Assembly (NCBI GenBank): GCA_039720395.1
Contig: CM077824.1
Location: forward strand, 25,869,278 to 25,933,277
Source of the DNA: Liquidambar formosana
Taxonomy: Eukaryota > Streptophyta > Magnoliopsida > Saxifragales > Altingiaceae
Direction of reading: 5' to 3'
Length of the DNA stretch: 64,000 nt
Made by a program: the position numbers and the translations under genes. The notes under the pieces were generated by a model. That model was not told where the DNA came from, ran no database searches, and saw only the letters and a program-made list of their open reading frames with translations. Shown piece by piece: positions 45,841-57,800 of this stretch; the stretch's first letter is position 1; every line of letters starts with the position of its first letter.

Positions 45841-47245
45841 GTAATTAATAGTCAATTAGGGTTATAATTAATGCAATTAATGAATTAGGGCTTCATCATT
45901 AATGGGAATTAGGGTTTCCTAAGAAACCCTAAGGCTGCCGCCACCTACAGTGGGCTGCCATGGCTAGCCAAGGCTGCCATGGCTTGTCCAGGCCATGGGG
46001 GGCCATGGCCAGCAAAGGGGAATTCAAGCTAGGGTTTGGGCCAAGCCCATGGACACGTGTGGAGTGGCCAAAAGGGCTGTCTTCTTCAAAGAACATTAGG
46101 GTTTCAAGAACCCTTGCTGGCACCACCATGGGAGGACCTCCAAGGTCACAAACGTTTCTAAAACTTAATCAATTCGACTCCACCAACAAAACCAGCTTTT
46201 GTATCATGTCCCTACATGAATTACTAAGCTAATTGAAGTGGTTTGGATGATCAAATCATCCCCAATTGTTCTAAACAATTCAAGAACAGTAGGCTGTCCA
46301 GAATTTGACAGCATACTGTCCCTGATCACAAATTGATTCAAAACCCAGCAAGATGATTAATTCAGGTTACCAAATTATTTTTCCTAGCATCCTACATGTC
46401 TTAGGAAACTAACAAAATTGGTTTCATGCAATTTGGAGTTCCCTAGCTCAAGATATGAACAAAACTCCATTGATGACTTTCTGCAGAAAAACAGCCTGCT
46501 GTGTTTTTCAAGAAATCAAACCTTTTGATTCTTATATGCATCAAGACTCTTATAAAACTTAAATAAAATCATACATACAATATGTATAATTATCCTATAA
46601 AGGATTTACATCAATTTTACAGAGATATCATATCAGAACAGTAGCAAGAACCATAGGGTTCTAAAACCCAGATTCGAACTCCATGGTGTTCTTCCCAAAC
46701 TTTTTGATTTGTTTTGATTTCTATGCATCCCTATACTTGAGAAATCACCATAACAACTTTATGTGGATTAATTACAGGCATCTCATGCCTTAATTAAACC
46801 AAAACAAAAACAAAACACAAAAGAGAACAACCTAGGGTTCCAAACCCCAGGTTCGGCCTCCATAGAAGAAACACTGGTTTCTTCTTCTTCTGTATACATC
46901 ACATGCTTCTCAAAAATTCCAGAATTGATGTTAGAAGAATATTAGAAGAGGAGAAGTGGGAAAAACAGCCTAGGGTTCAAAACCCCAGGTTCGGCCATGA
47001 AGAGGAAACCCTAGTTTCCTCCTTCTTCTTCTCCAAAACTGAAACCTATTCAACTCTTTGAATTTCCAGCAGCCCTAAAACACCTTTTAGAAGAGAAATA
47101 GAAGAGAAATAACCTAGGGTTCATAAACCCCAGGTTCGGCCATGAGAGGGAACCAAGCTTTATGCATGAACAGAATTTTAATTCATTAAACCAATCAATT
47201 TACCATGAATTACAGCCCACATGCAGTTTGTATTAGGCATAATCA

Positions 47246-47259
47246 TGGCTCTGATACCA
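47246..47259 (-). other. Primer-binding site of D (initiator tRNA-Met)
   Basis: TGGTATCAGAGCCA on the element strand, one base after the 5' LTR. It is complementary to the 3' end of plant initiator tRNA-Met, the standard copia primer. Confidence 0.9.
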
Positions 47260-47260
47260 C

Positions 47261-48930
47261 TGTTGGGAATCAAACTAGAGAGGAAAAATACAAAGGCGGA
47301 ATTTAAAATTTTTCCTACGATTCCCAAACCCATGAATCTTAATTATGCTTAATACAAAAACCATAAACCCTAACTAGAAGAGGGTAGATTTACTTACAGT
47401 TGATTCAAGTCTTCTCCTTTATGCTCCAAGCTTTGTCTTCTGATTGAGCAGTCCAAGTGCACTGCCTCCAACAGTATCCACACCTAGCTTGAGCAAGTTG
47501 TCCTTTCCTTCTTCTTCCTTAGGGTTGCTAGAGGTGGAGAAGAGGGAGAGAGAGAGAGAGCCTCCAAGGGAATTTTCGGCCAGCACAAGGGAGCCTCCAA
47601 AATAGCTTTAAGTGATGATGTCATCACATCATAAGAGGCTTTAAATAGCCTCCAACTAGGGCCGGCCAAGGGGGGATTCCAAACCCTAATCTAATTTGTG
47701 TAATTACTCTTAATTACACAATTAGCCCACTAGTTTGCATCAAATACAAATTAGCCCCTTAAAGAACTTTTCTTTAATCACTTATACCCTTTCTCTCATA
47801 GACAATCAAGCTCTCTTAGCATGATCAGTGTGTGACCCATTGGGTTCACATCATCAAGTAGTAGGAACAGCACAAGTTGTGCACAATGGAACACTTTCCA
47901 TTAAGGGTCTAATTGAAACTCCTTTCAATTCCCTAATTGATTATAACTCATTTATATCAATTAGGGCTTCTACTAACCATGAGTAACACCTAGCATATGG
48001 CTCATGGTGTGGTCCTCAATGAGGTGAATAGTCATTTACAAAGAACCCTTCTGTTATAGTTTACAGGTTACAATTCCATCCTTCCATTCAACACAATGTC
48101 TCCAATTGAACTAATAGGACATGGAAGTCTGTCAAGTCCCTAGTTCAATTACTTTATACTCATTCATTAATATCAACTCAATGATGAACTTATGGAAACT
48201 CCTTTCCATATTCATTCTACCATGGGCCCATGGATTTAATGAGTTATATTCAATGAATGCTGTATGAGACATTCACTCCCTTTTTCCTGAGAGTGATGGA
48301 TTCCTTGTTGATCACTCACATGCCTTCACACATATAGCAGAAGGGCCAATGAACACCCTTACAGACCCCTGAATAGGATCTGCACTTAGTGTTATCAAAC
48401 TTCTAAAGCTACATGCATAAGACAACCATGGTGTCTCAGGTCTAAGGATTACTTGTACCACTATAACAATGAGAAACTGATTGACAGGCAGGTTAAAACT
48501 CCATTCAGTTTATCTCATATCTTTGGTCACATTCAGTGTACCTATTCTGATAATAGGCACCCACTTGTTGGTTGTAGTGTCTCCACACAAATAGCTTGAG
48601 ACTAGCTATCCTCCTATAGAGTCAACCTAACAAGTGCTAGTCCTATGGTTCATTACTGTCCATCATAGTGAACCTTCAACTAGGAATGATTTAGGAGTTT
48701 AGTACAGAGATATATTTACAGTCTCAAAATTACAACCCTTTGTAATTTCATATTCTCAACTCTAACTCCATGGACATATTATGTAAATATAAATGATGCA
48801 TATAAACATAATAGAATAAGCCCTTTTATTAAATCAATAATAAATGTGACATATATAAATGAAATCAATTGATTGTTCCTAATCCCTAAACAATCATCTC
48901 TATGATTGGCTCTAGGGCATAATCCTAACA
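47261..48930 (-). repeat. Element D 5' LTR
   Basis: 1670 bp, nearly identical to 39155-40823. TATA-like TATTTAAA lies at 47640-47647 on the minus strand. A CT-rich stretch (47540-47560) is downstream in the transcript. Confidence 0.95.
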
Positions 48931-48935
48931 AGTTC

Positions 48936-51164
48936 AATACATAAGTCGTTTTATCGCCAATCTGACCATGGTATGCGAGCCAATTTTCAAGCTACTTAAG
49001 AAGGGCGTTTCCAAGGAATGGAATGAGGATTGTCAAGAAGCCTTTGAGACCATTAAAAGGTATCTGAGCAACCCCCCAATCTTGGTTCCCCCGCGGCAAG
49101 GTGAACCATTATTGTTATATTTAACGGTTATCGAAATTGCGACGGGAGCCATGTTAGCTCAATACCTTGAAGGGTCGAAAAAGGAAAATGCCATCTACTA
49201 CTTGAGCAAGAAAATGATAGATTATGAAGTAAAGTACAATGCGCTAGAAAAGGCTTGCGTAGCATTGGTATGGGCTACCCAGAAACTTCGTCATTACATG
49301 ATGTCTTTCGAAGTCCTGTTGATAAGTCGATTGGATCCTTTGAAGTATTTGCTAGAAAAACCAGTCCTATCATACAGGACCGCTCGTTGGTCGCTTCTTC
49401 TCAATGAATTCGACATAAAGTACCTGGCGCAGAAGTCCGTCAAAGGAAGTGTCATTGCAGACCATTTGGCAAGCTGCTCTGTGTCATCATCAACCCAATT
49501 CAATGACGAGTTCCCCGACGAAGATATCCTGGAAATCAAGAAGAAGGTTTGGAAAGTCTTCTTTGACGGAGCTGCAAACAGAAGAGGTTATGGCATAGGA
49601 GTGCTACTAGTCTCGCCCGAGGAAGCTTTCACGCCTTTAGCAGTCAAATTGGGGTTCGAAGCCACCAACAACATAGCGGAGTATGAGGCCTGCATCCTAG
49701 CATTGGAAGCTGCATTAGAATTGGGGATAAAAGAACTAGAGGTGTTCGGAGATTCAGCATTGATCATCTGTCAGATAAAAGGGGAGTGGAAGACTCGCGA
49801 TGAGAAGCTGTTGCCCTATCATGCCTATTTGGAAGCACTGACCGAAGAGTTCGCAGAGATCGAGTTCAATTACTTGTCGAGAAACAAGAATCAGTTCGCT
49901 GATGCCTTAGCGACTCTAGCTTCAATAGTGGAGATACCAGAAGGAGGAAGCGTGAAACCGCTCGTGATCGAATGCAGAGAGAAACCTGTTTATTGCTGTT
50001 CCATTCGAGAAGGAGAGGTAACAGATAACCACCCTTGGTTTTATGACATAAGAAGGCTCATCGAGGAAAGAGAATATCCTGAAGAAGCATCTCGCGTGGA
50101 TAGGCGAACATTGAGGAGATTGGCAAGCCATTATGTGGTATGCGAAGGAAAACTGTATCGGAGGTCTTACGACGGAATCCACTTGCTGTGTGTCACGGAG
50201 GAAGAGGCTAGAAAACTCATCGAGGAAATCCATGAAGGAGTGGGGGCTCCGCATATGAATGGATACATGTTGGCTAAGAAGATCATGAGACTAGGGTATT
50301 ACTGGTCTACAATGGAAAGGGATTGCTATGCCCACGTCAAGAAGTGCCATAAGTGTCAACTCTTCGCCAACAGACAACATTTGACCTCTATGCCCTTAAC
50401 AAGCATGTCAACTCCATGGCCGTTTGCAGTGTGGGGAATAGATATCATCGGACAGATTAAGCCGAAGGCATCCAATGGTCATGAATACATTTTGGTAGCC
50501 ATCGATTACTTTACCAAATGGGTGGAAGCAGCTTCCTTCAAAGTTTTGAATGCTAAAAAGGTGGCGCAGTTCATACAGCTCAACATTATCTACCGATATG
50601 GGGTACCGCATGAGGTCATTTCAGATAACGGTCAGCATTTCCAGAAGGAGACCAAAGAACTCTTGCAGAAGTACAAGATCGTTCATCACTTGTCATCCCC
50701 GTATCGTCCACAGACAAACGGTGCAGTGGAAGCCGCTAACAAGAACATCAAGAAGATATTACAGAAAACGGCTGACACGTACACTGATTGGCATGAGAAA
50801 CTACCATTGGCATTATGGGGGTACAGAACGTCAGTCAGATCGTCAACAGGGGCTACGCCGTATGCGCTAGTGTATGGGATGGAGGCTGTTTTGCCAGTGG
50901 AATTGGAAGTTCCTTCGTTAAGGGTTGCAATAGAAAGTCAGCTAGCAGAGGTGGACTGGATCAAAGGTCGTTATGATGAGTTGGCATTGCTAGATGAAAG
51001 GCGATTGAGGGTTCTCTACCATGTGCAAGGGTACCAGAGAAGAGTCGCAAGGGCGTTCAACAAACATGTCAAAGATAGAGGCTTGAAGAAAGGGGATTTA
51101 GTGTTGAAAGAGATCCGAGCTCCAATTTTCGATCCACGAGGAAAGTTCAAACCAAGTTGGGGTG
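48936..51164 (+). pseudogene. Element C RNase H domains and integrase (cut by B)
   Basis: Reading resumes in the same frame as reverse transcriptase before D. The first RNase H lacks its leading aspartate (LYLTVIEIATGAML). The second RNase H has FFDGAANRRG, AEYEA, GDSALI and FADALA. Integrase has PHMNG, KCHKCQ, WGIDIIG, VISDNGQ and GAVEAAN, giving the zinc site and D-D-E. There is no stop across more than 2 kb, although the 5' half of this element is full of stops. It ends after FKPSWG, where element B inserted, and the open frame runs 10 codons into the LTR of B. The last ~35 codons of integrase are missing here. Confidence 0.9.
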
Positions 51165-51754
51165 TGTCACACCCCATTTTTGCACCACCTTACTAGGGCT
51201 CATCATTTCATGCATGTTTTTGTTTTGTTTTTGAGTCTAGTCACTTGCATTAGTTTTCTAGAATCACAAGGACAATGGATATGAATTTTGGTTCAAATTG
51301 GAGTTGATCTTGAGGGATAATAAGAGCTTTTGTGACTTGAGGGGCATAATCGTCTTTTAAGTCCCAAACTTTTCATTTGACCTTGAAATGATCTCCAAAT
51401 TGTCAATTGGAGTTCATATGGATGCATAAGAGGTATTTCTAGGTTCAATTTGGTAAGTCAATGGCTCGGGATTAAAATGGCTCGATGTAGTTCAAGTTGG
51501 TTAATTGACCCTTCCTTGGGTTAGCTCTAATTGACTCACAATTACCAACCAAATCTTTTCAAATTGACTTTCATTAGTCATCATTTTACCCTCAAAAGTG
51601 TTTCATGAAGTTCAATTTTGATATGGCCTGATGATGAGTTTAGTGTGGTTATTTACGGATTATCCTTGAAGAATTAGTGCGAATCACAGCATGAGATTTT
51701 TGGTTAAAATGAAAAGAAAATTATTTTATTAAATTAGCCATTTTTATCATGACA

Positions 51755-51818
51755 CTAACACGTGTACGTATGTGATGAGTGTGTGTACGCACATACGATA
51801 CATGTGCATGCGTGTTAG
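51755..51818 (+). promoter_or_regulatory. Imperfect palindrome with G-box in the U3 of B
   Basis: CTAACACGTGTACGTATGTG is mirrored by a stretch ending CATGCGTGTTAG. The core CACGTG at 51759-51764 is the plant G-box/ABRE core, and further ACGT and TGCATG motifs lie in the arms. It sits about 140 bp upstream of the TATA box and is conserved in A. Confidence 0.5.
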
Positions 51819-51957
51819 CGGTCAGTCTCCCAATTTTTATAAAAGACAATTTCCTTTTCCTATTCAGATTAGAAGTCTTTTATCATTATAAAATACCTTT
51901 TGATTATTCTCCAAGGAAACCTAGTCCAGGAAGGAAAGGGAAACTCCAGATTTCAGC

Positions 51958-51965
51958 TATAAATA
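51958..51965 (+). promoter_or_regulatory. TATA box of LTR B
   Basis: TATAAATA, a canonical plant TATA box. Transcription would start near 51990, giving about 800 bp of U3 and about 2.8 kb of leader to the gag ATG. Conserved in A. Confidence 0.65.
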
Positions 51966-53959
51966 CTCTCTTAATGTCTTTAAACAAGGAGGAGGAGAAG
52001 AGGGTTTGGAGGGAGTGAAATTCGTCATAAACCAGCAGTCGTATTTTAATCATAACTTTTTCATCCGAAGTCAGAATTTGATGAAATTAGTCTTGTTGAA
52101 AGATAATTCAATTCTCTACAACTTTGTATTTCATAAGCTTTGTCCAAATCCAACGTTTTCATACCCAAAAACGCGATTGAAGTTGCTGCTGCTGCAAAGT
52201 GACGAAAATCACTTTTCTTTTCTCTTGTTCTCTTTTTGTTTTCTATTTCTTTTCAAAGTTGAGTGAGTTTTGATCTCTTTGCTGTGATACCACTTTGACA
52301 AAGAGGAGGATTCATGTTGGTTTGATTCACTCTAAAGACCTGAGGAGCCACGAACAATTACAAACACAAGGGGAGCCACTTTATACATTAATACTTGAGT
52401 GTTTGAGAGAGAATAAGGTATTCTCCTTCTCTATTCAAGCTTAAACTAGGTTTTCATATGGGTTAGGCTTATTGCATGTTAAAGGTAACTTTTTTTATCA
52501 TGTATTAACACTCTAGCTAGTTAATATACATGGAATATCTATTTTTTATCTACTGTTTAACATGCTTTAGGGCTGTCCTTTAGGTTTTTAATGCATAGTT
52601 ATGATTCTTGTGCTCCTGTTTGTCCTTGTGCTAGGATTAGTGTCATTGCATGTTAGAGTTAGGATTTTCATCATGTTATATTGCTTTAGTTAGTTAATAT
52701 GCATGATATAATTTCTGTTTAGTTTGGTTTTAGCATGATTAAAGTATGTCTTGTGAGTTTTTAAGCATATTTGTGAGTTTAGGGTTTTAGAGTTATTGTT
52801 TTGTGTTTGTTTTCATATAGCATGATAAAGTAGACTTTTTTTATTTGGTTTTTCTTCGTGTTTGCTGTATATGTTTTTCATATGGAGTAAACATGATAGT
52901 TTTGCATGCATGTTAGTATGTTTTAGGGTTTTTATGCATGATATGGTTCTAGGAATATGTTAGGACTTATTATTGTTCGCTGTTTTTGCTATTGGCATGC
53001 TTAGTGGATGATTTTAGGTCATAATACTATTCTGTCCAGATTTGCATGTTAGTGTTTTTGCATGGTTTTGAGCACTTGTAAGGGTGCAAATAGGTGTGGT
53101 ATTTGTCCTATGGCAAATAGGGCTGCTTATGTCTGAAATGGCTAATGTTTGGAGCAATTGCGCTCAGGTAAGTGGGTGTGAAGGTGCCCCAATTCACCTT
53201 TCTTCCTTAACTCATTCTCTTCTCCCTATCTAGGGTTAATTTTTAATACAAGTCTATGGTTTAATCAAAGGTTTCCTTCATAAATAAAATTCTGGTTTTT
53301 ATTAAAGTTTCCATTTTGTGGAGTTCTTTCTAAAATCAAACTTTCTATCATATTCAACTCTCTTGATCAAATAAGGAAACCTAGGGTTTTAACCATAGGT
53401 TTGTATTAGGATTTAACCTTAATTCTAATCGAACTACGTGGACTTTGATCCATGTATTTCGTTGCATGGTATGTAGGCGCTCTTCGTGAGGCTCAAGTCC
53501 GTTCTAGGATCTAAGCATCCTAGGTTTATTTTTGTTTTCTTTTCTTCTTTTTCTTTTTCTGTTTTTATGTGCTTGTTATGCATGGATGGATGAATGAAAT
53601 ATATGATATGCATGCAATTCTTGTGATGATATACTTGCTGATTTTTGTATGGGAAAGATCTTAATTTAGCCCAAATGAACTGAGAGACCGAAAGGGTGAC
53701 ATGGGTGCCTATAGGCTTTGCCTAGAACCTTCCCATGTCATAACTTAGCCTCCGAATCCCCGATTTCTTTGGTTTTCAAAAGATTGGTTTTTGCCTTTCC
53801 TTTTTTATGGAGTCATTCAAATTGTTTTCCTAAAACAAACCATTTTTAGGGTTTTCCTTGTTTCCTTTAAAAAATAAGGTGGCGACTCCTTTCCTTTTTC
53901 TTTTTCAAACCCACTTTCTTTTCAATCCCTCGTGGGCCCAATTTCCGGGGTTCACAGTT

Positions 53960-53977
53960 TGGCGACTCCACTGGGGA
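53960..53977 (+). other. Primer-binding site of B (tRNA-Arg)
   Basis: TGGCGACTCCACTGGGGA, three bases after the LTR end, complementary to the 3' end of tRNA-Arg. Confidence 0.85.
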
Positions 53978-54216
53978 TTTGTGGGCTAGACTCTATAAAG
54001 TTTAAATGGGCTAGGTTAATTTCTTATGTTTAATTAAAATCAATCACATTGCATCCGCTTGATTGTGTGCTTTCATTTATTGCATTGTGTGCGCAAACTC
54101 TTGCATGTTAGGATCGATGTCCCTCGATGTATCCTTGCCAACGATCGGCCTAGTCTCAACCTTGGTTTTCCTGATTCCATGTGTTGGGCCGAAAGCTATC
54201 AACCTCTCTTGCCTAG

Positions 54217-54300
54217 TACCCTTGGGCTTGCCCTTGGGTATATTAAATGAGTTAATCACGTACTGCTGGACCCACGCGGCGTTCCTGATGCCACATGTGG
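54217..54300 (+). promoter_or_regulatory. Paired leader hairpins in B
   Basis: 54217-54240 is a 24-nt symmetric hairpin. 54272-54300 is a second stem ending CCACATGTGG. They are the same two structures as in A and C, in the otherwise non-coding leader (53978-54832). Confidence 0.45.
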
Positions 54301-54832
54301 TTAGGTATAAGGATTGCTCAAGCAAGTGAAGGACCCTAGCCTACCCTTATCATTAGTCTATATAGACAGACTTGTAGGACACTACGGTCTCACCTTTATG
54401 CACCCACAATTGTTTGTAATGATGCTATGCCGTGTTTGTGGTGTGAGGCTTTATATCTTATGCCCTTAATATAGACCTTTAAACCCTAGCCTTCGTTAAG
54501 GCCATGGGTTAGGAGGAATAAATTAAGGAAATAGGATGTAAAGCTATGTTTGTGATGTGCTAGTCCTAGGGGATTAATTAAACCTAATTGAAGGACTCTA
54601 TGCCCTATTCTTTAAAACATACCCTTAATCCATGACCCCTGTAAAGGTAATTGGATAAAAGGAATGAATTAATTGAACATGGTGTAGAGACCGAATTCAT
54701 TAAGGAAAATATGGAGGTTTAGGACAGATCCTTAGGCTAAAGGTTAAAACTTTTCTATCCATAGACGTGCTGGCTTGGATCCGCAATCCATAAGGGCGTC
54801 TAGTGAGTGTTGAGTCTACCCATCAGACAGAC

Positions 54833-57800
54833 ATGGCCGACGAAAGAACTAGTGAGGGGCACTTTGACCTTGAGGCTTGCCTGAAAGCCATCATGGCCAA
54901 GCTTGATCATACCGCCGAGACATCCGATACCGCATTGAAAATGGCTCAAGAGAACCAACAGAAGATGGCGGATCTTGAACACAATGGCTCTAAGGCCCAT
55001 TCCTCGGGTATACCTCATGGGGCTGGCACCGAAGAGGGACCTCAATCCAATGAGAACACCAAGACAAGGGGGGAAAGTAGCTCGAAACCTGAGGTCACCG
55101 ACCTAGAAGGGGAAGCCAAGGGGAAAGGTTCTAGCAGTGATTCCGTGTTAGCTAGCAAGGTAGAAGCATTGGAGAGAACTATAAAAGGGATTCGCAGGGC
55201 TGATGACATGGTCGATGTGCGGACTCTATCCCTGTTTCCAACGGCTCATATTCCACTACAATTCAAGATGCCGGAGTTAGAAAAGTTCGATGGGACGGGT
55301 TGCCCTAAGACTCATTTGAAGATGTACGTGCGAGCTATGCACCCTCGAGGGGCTACTGACGAGCTTTTAGCTCAAATGTTCCATGAAACCTTGGCCACTT
55401 CTGCTTTGAAATGGTTCTTATCCTTGGATGAGAATAGAACCCGGACTTGGGAAGACATATGCAATGAGTTTTCAGAGCACTACAAGTATAACACAGAGGT
55501 GGACGTTACTCGAAGGGACCTAGAAACTACCAAGCAAGGGGCTCATGAAACTTTCTCCGCTTACATTACAAGGTGGAGACAAAAGGCATCGAGAATGACG
55601 GATAGGCCGAATGAGGAGGACCAAATTCAGTTAGTGGTTAAGAACCTACTGCCCGTGTATCACAAGCACCTATTTGCCCACTATTTCCCAAATTTCAAAG
55701 CTCTCATAGGGGCTGGCACGCAGGTTGAAGATGCTATCAATAATGGGACAATCAAAACTGAGGAAGTGAGGAGTCGCAAGACAAACTTTACTGGGAAGAA
55801 CAATGCCGAGGTCAACACCATAACTCAACCCATCCAACCCTTTTCTCTCAATGATGTCAACCCACCTCGCCAATTCACTGACCTATTCATGCCACTCGAA
55901 AGAGTCCTTGAAAAGCTCATAAGTCGTGACCTATTGAAGCCACTCGACCCAAGACCTCCACCAAATCCCTTACCCAAGAGCTACAATGAGAATGAGTACT
56001 GCAAGTACCACCAATCCAAAGGCCATGCCACCAATCGCTGTATTCGCCTTCGCCACCAAGTCCAAGACCTCATTGACAAGCAAGTCATTTCACCACCAAC
56101 CCGTCCAAATGTCACCCGTAATCCTCTCCCATCACACAACAACACACCCCCACCTAACACCATAAATGCCATTAGGGTTGAATCCTCTCGCCCTCGCCAT
56201 CCCATAAGACAATACACTCCGCTCCCCATGACCTTAACCCGTCTCTTCACCATTTGCCGCAATAACAGCCTTATCATGCCACTTCCACCAAAGCCAAGAC
56301 CATCAACCCCTCACCAATATTGCCAATACCATCGTGCACCCGGCCATGACACCGAGGCTTGTTCTATACTAAAGAAGATCATCCAAGACCTCATTGACCA
56401 AAAGGTTTTGTTGTTGCCAAAGAAATCTATCCAACAAGAGCTGAAAGAAAGATATGAAGCAGGGGATCCTCAGGTTGGCCTATTAGGTGAAGCGTCGGGG
56501 AAATATGATTACTATGTGCTGTACTCAAGCCCAAGTCCGATATCAGATGAGCCGATAGTCCCTTCAGGTTGGGATGACTTGCCGATAGAGATGGAGAGCA
56601 TCGACATGATAGAATGGGATGACTTGATGAATGACTCCGAGGAAGTCCATGACATATGGGCTAGCGATGATGAGTTGGACCATATAACCAGAGGGGGTCG
56701 TCATTTCAAGCCTCCCCACCTAGAGTCTGAAAATCCATTGGAAGATTTGGAAGGGCAGAGGCGCCCTAGCTTGCAAGAAGAAGAGGATGAAGTGCTTAGG
56801 CAGCTGAAGAAGACCAATGCCAACATTACTATTTGGGGCTTGCTCATGGCCTCGCATAAGCACAGACATACCGTGTTGAAACTGTTGAATCAGATACAAG
56901 TGCCCGTTGACACATCCCCCGAGGGATTGGTACATTTGGTGAATCCAACTCCCAAGAACTCAACCATCGTGTTCACCGGTGTAGACCTACCTAAAAGCGG
57001 GCCGAGCCATTCTCAAGCTCTCTATGTGACCGTTGACACTATGGGGAAGAGGGTTCCCACCGTTCTTATCGACAATAGGTCCGCACTGAATGTATGTCCT
57101 CTCCGAACTACCACTGTTTTGGGTTTGGGACCCACTGATTTCACGCCATCTGGGCAGACCGTAAGAGCTTATGACAACACCCGCCGAGAAGTAATAGGGG
57201 TGGTTACTTTGCCTCTTATCATGGGACCCACTAAATTTAGGGTGGAATTCCAAGTGTTAGATGTGCCGTCATGTTTCAACTTGCTGTTGGGCCGACCTTG
57301 GATCCATCCCGCTGGGGCTATGCCATCTTCACTCCATCAAAAGGTGAAGTTTCCATATGAAGGAGCTATAGTAACGCTTCAAGGGGACTATGAATTGAAA
57401 CTCGCAGGTGTGCCTATATGTGAGATACAACCTGAATCAGCAGCGATACCGCTATCTGGGTTTGATTATGTCCAATGCATTGAGAAAGAGCTGAATGAAT
57501 CATCACGCCATTACTCTTCTATAAAGCAGTACATCCCATATACTTTTTATCCAAGTTCCGACCCAGCCGTGGCAGATAAAAGTTTTGGTGATAGATACTT
57601 CACAGAAGGGCCGAATCCTCAAAGTTTGACAAGTTGGTACCACTCTATCCAAGATCTATATGGAAGCTTGAAAGAGGAAGACTGGGCAGAGAACCTTGAT
57701 GCGGGGGCTATGACTGAAATGTTCCAAGACATGATCCTCACCGTGGAAGACTCGACCATTGAAGAACTCCAGGGTTCATCCATTAGCCATGCTACCGTGC

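Larger units (their letters stand above)
43736..47245 (-). other. Long untranslated leader of D
   Basis: About 3.5 kb lie between primer site and gag, without a convincing coding frame. It contains covarying hairpins (43905-44216), AT-rich repeats with CCAAT palindromes (45340-45840), and a less AT-rich stretch near 45930-46130 without a recognised frame. Such a leader is unusually long for copia. Confidence 0.7.
39155..48930 (-). mobile_element. Element D: Ty1/copia LTR retrotransposon with decayed pol
   Basis: LTRs of 1669 and 1670 bp (TG...CA) differ by two substitutions and one indel by eye. Target duplications AGTTC lie at 39150-39154 and 48931-48935. The primer site matches initiator tRNA-Met and the polypurine tract is of copia type. 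One open gag frame is present, but integrase, reverse transcriptase and RNase H survive only as short, stop-filled fragments. The element is thus young by its LTRs but unable to copy itself; proteins of related elements probably moved it. Motifs in RNase H and gag suggest the Tork/Angela side of copia (tentative). Confidence 0.95.
30874..51164 (+). mobile_element. Element C: Tat/Ogre-type LTR retrotransposon, interrupted by D and B
   Basis: The 5' LTR starts at 30874 after ATTGT (candidate target duplication 30869-30873). Internal order is primer site, leader, gag, protease with a G-patch-like segment, intron, reverse transcriptase, then after D the RNase H domains and integrase. Element D occupies 39155-48930. 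Integrase is cut at 51164 by element B, so the 3' part and 3' LTR must lie beyond B, outside the window. It has many stops and frameshifts in gag to reverse transcriptase, but an open frame in RNase H-integrase. Confidence 0.9.
51165..53956 (+). repeat. Element B 5' LTR
   Basis: 2792 bp, TGTCACACCCC...GGGGTTCACA. It is closely similar to the LTRs of A. Around 52360-52430, a stretch in the R-U5 part of A's LTRs is replaced by another sequence resembling LTR F (GGGGAGCCACTTTAT). The TATA box is at 51958-51965. Confidence 0.95.

Noticed and set aside
54063..54329. Small frames in the leader of B and A as an extra protein (about 88 codons)
   Set aside because: The frame is not kept in C although the nucleotide sequence is, and the region is explained by conserved hairpins.
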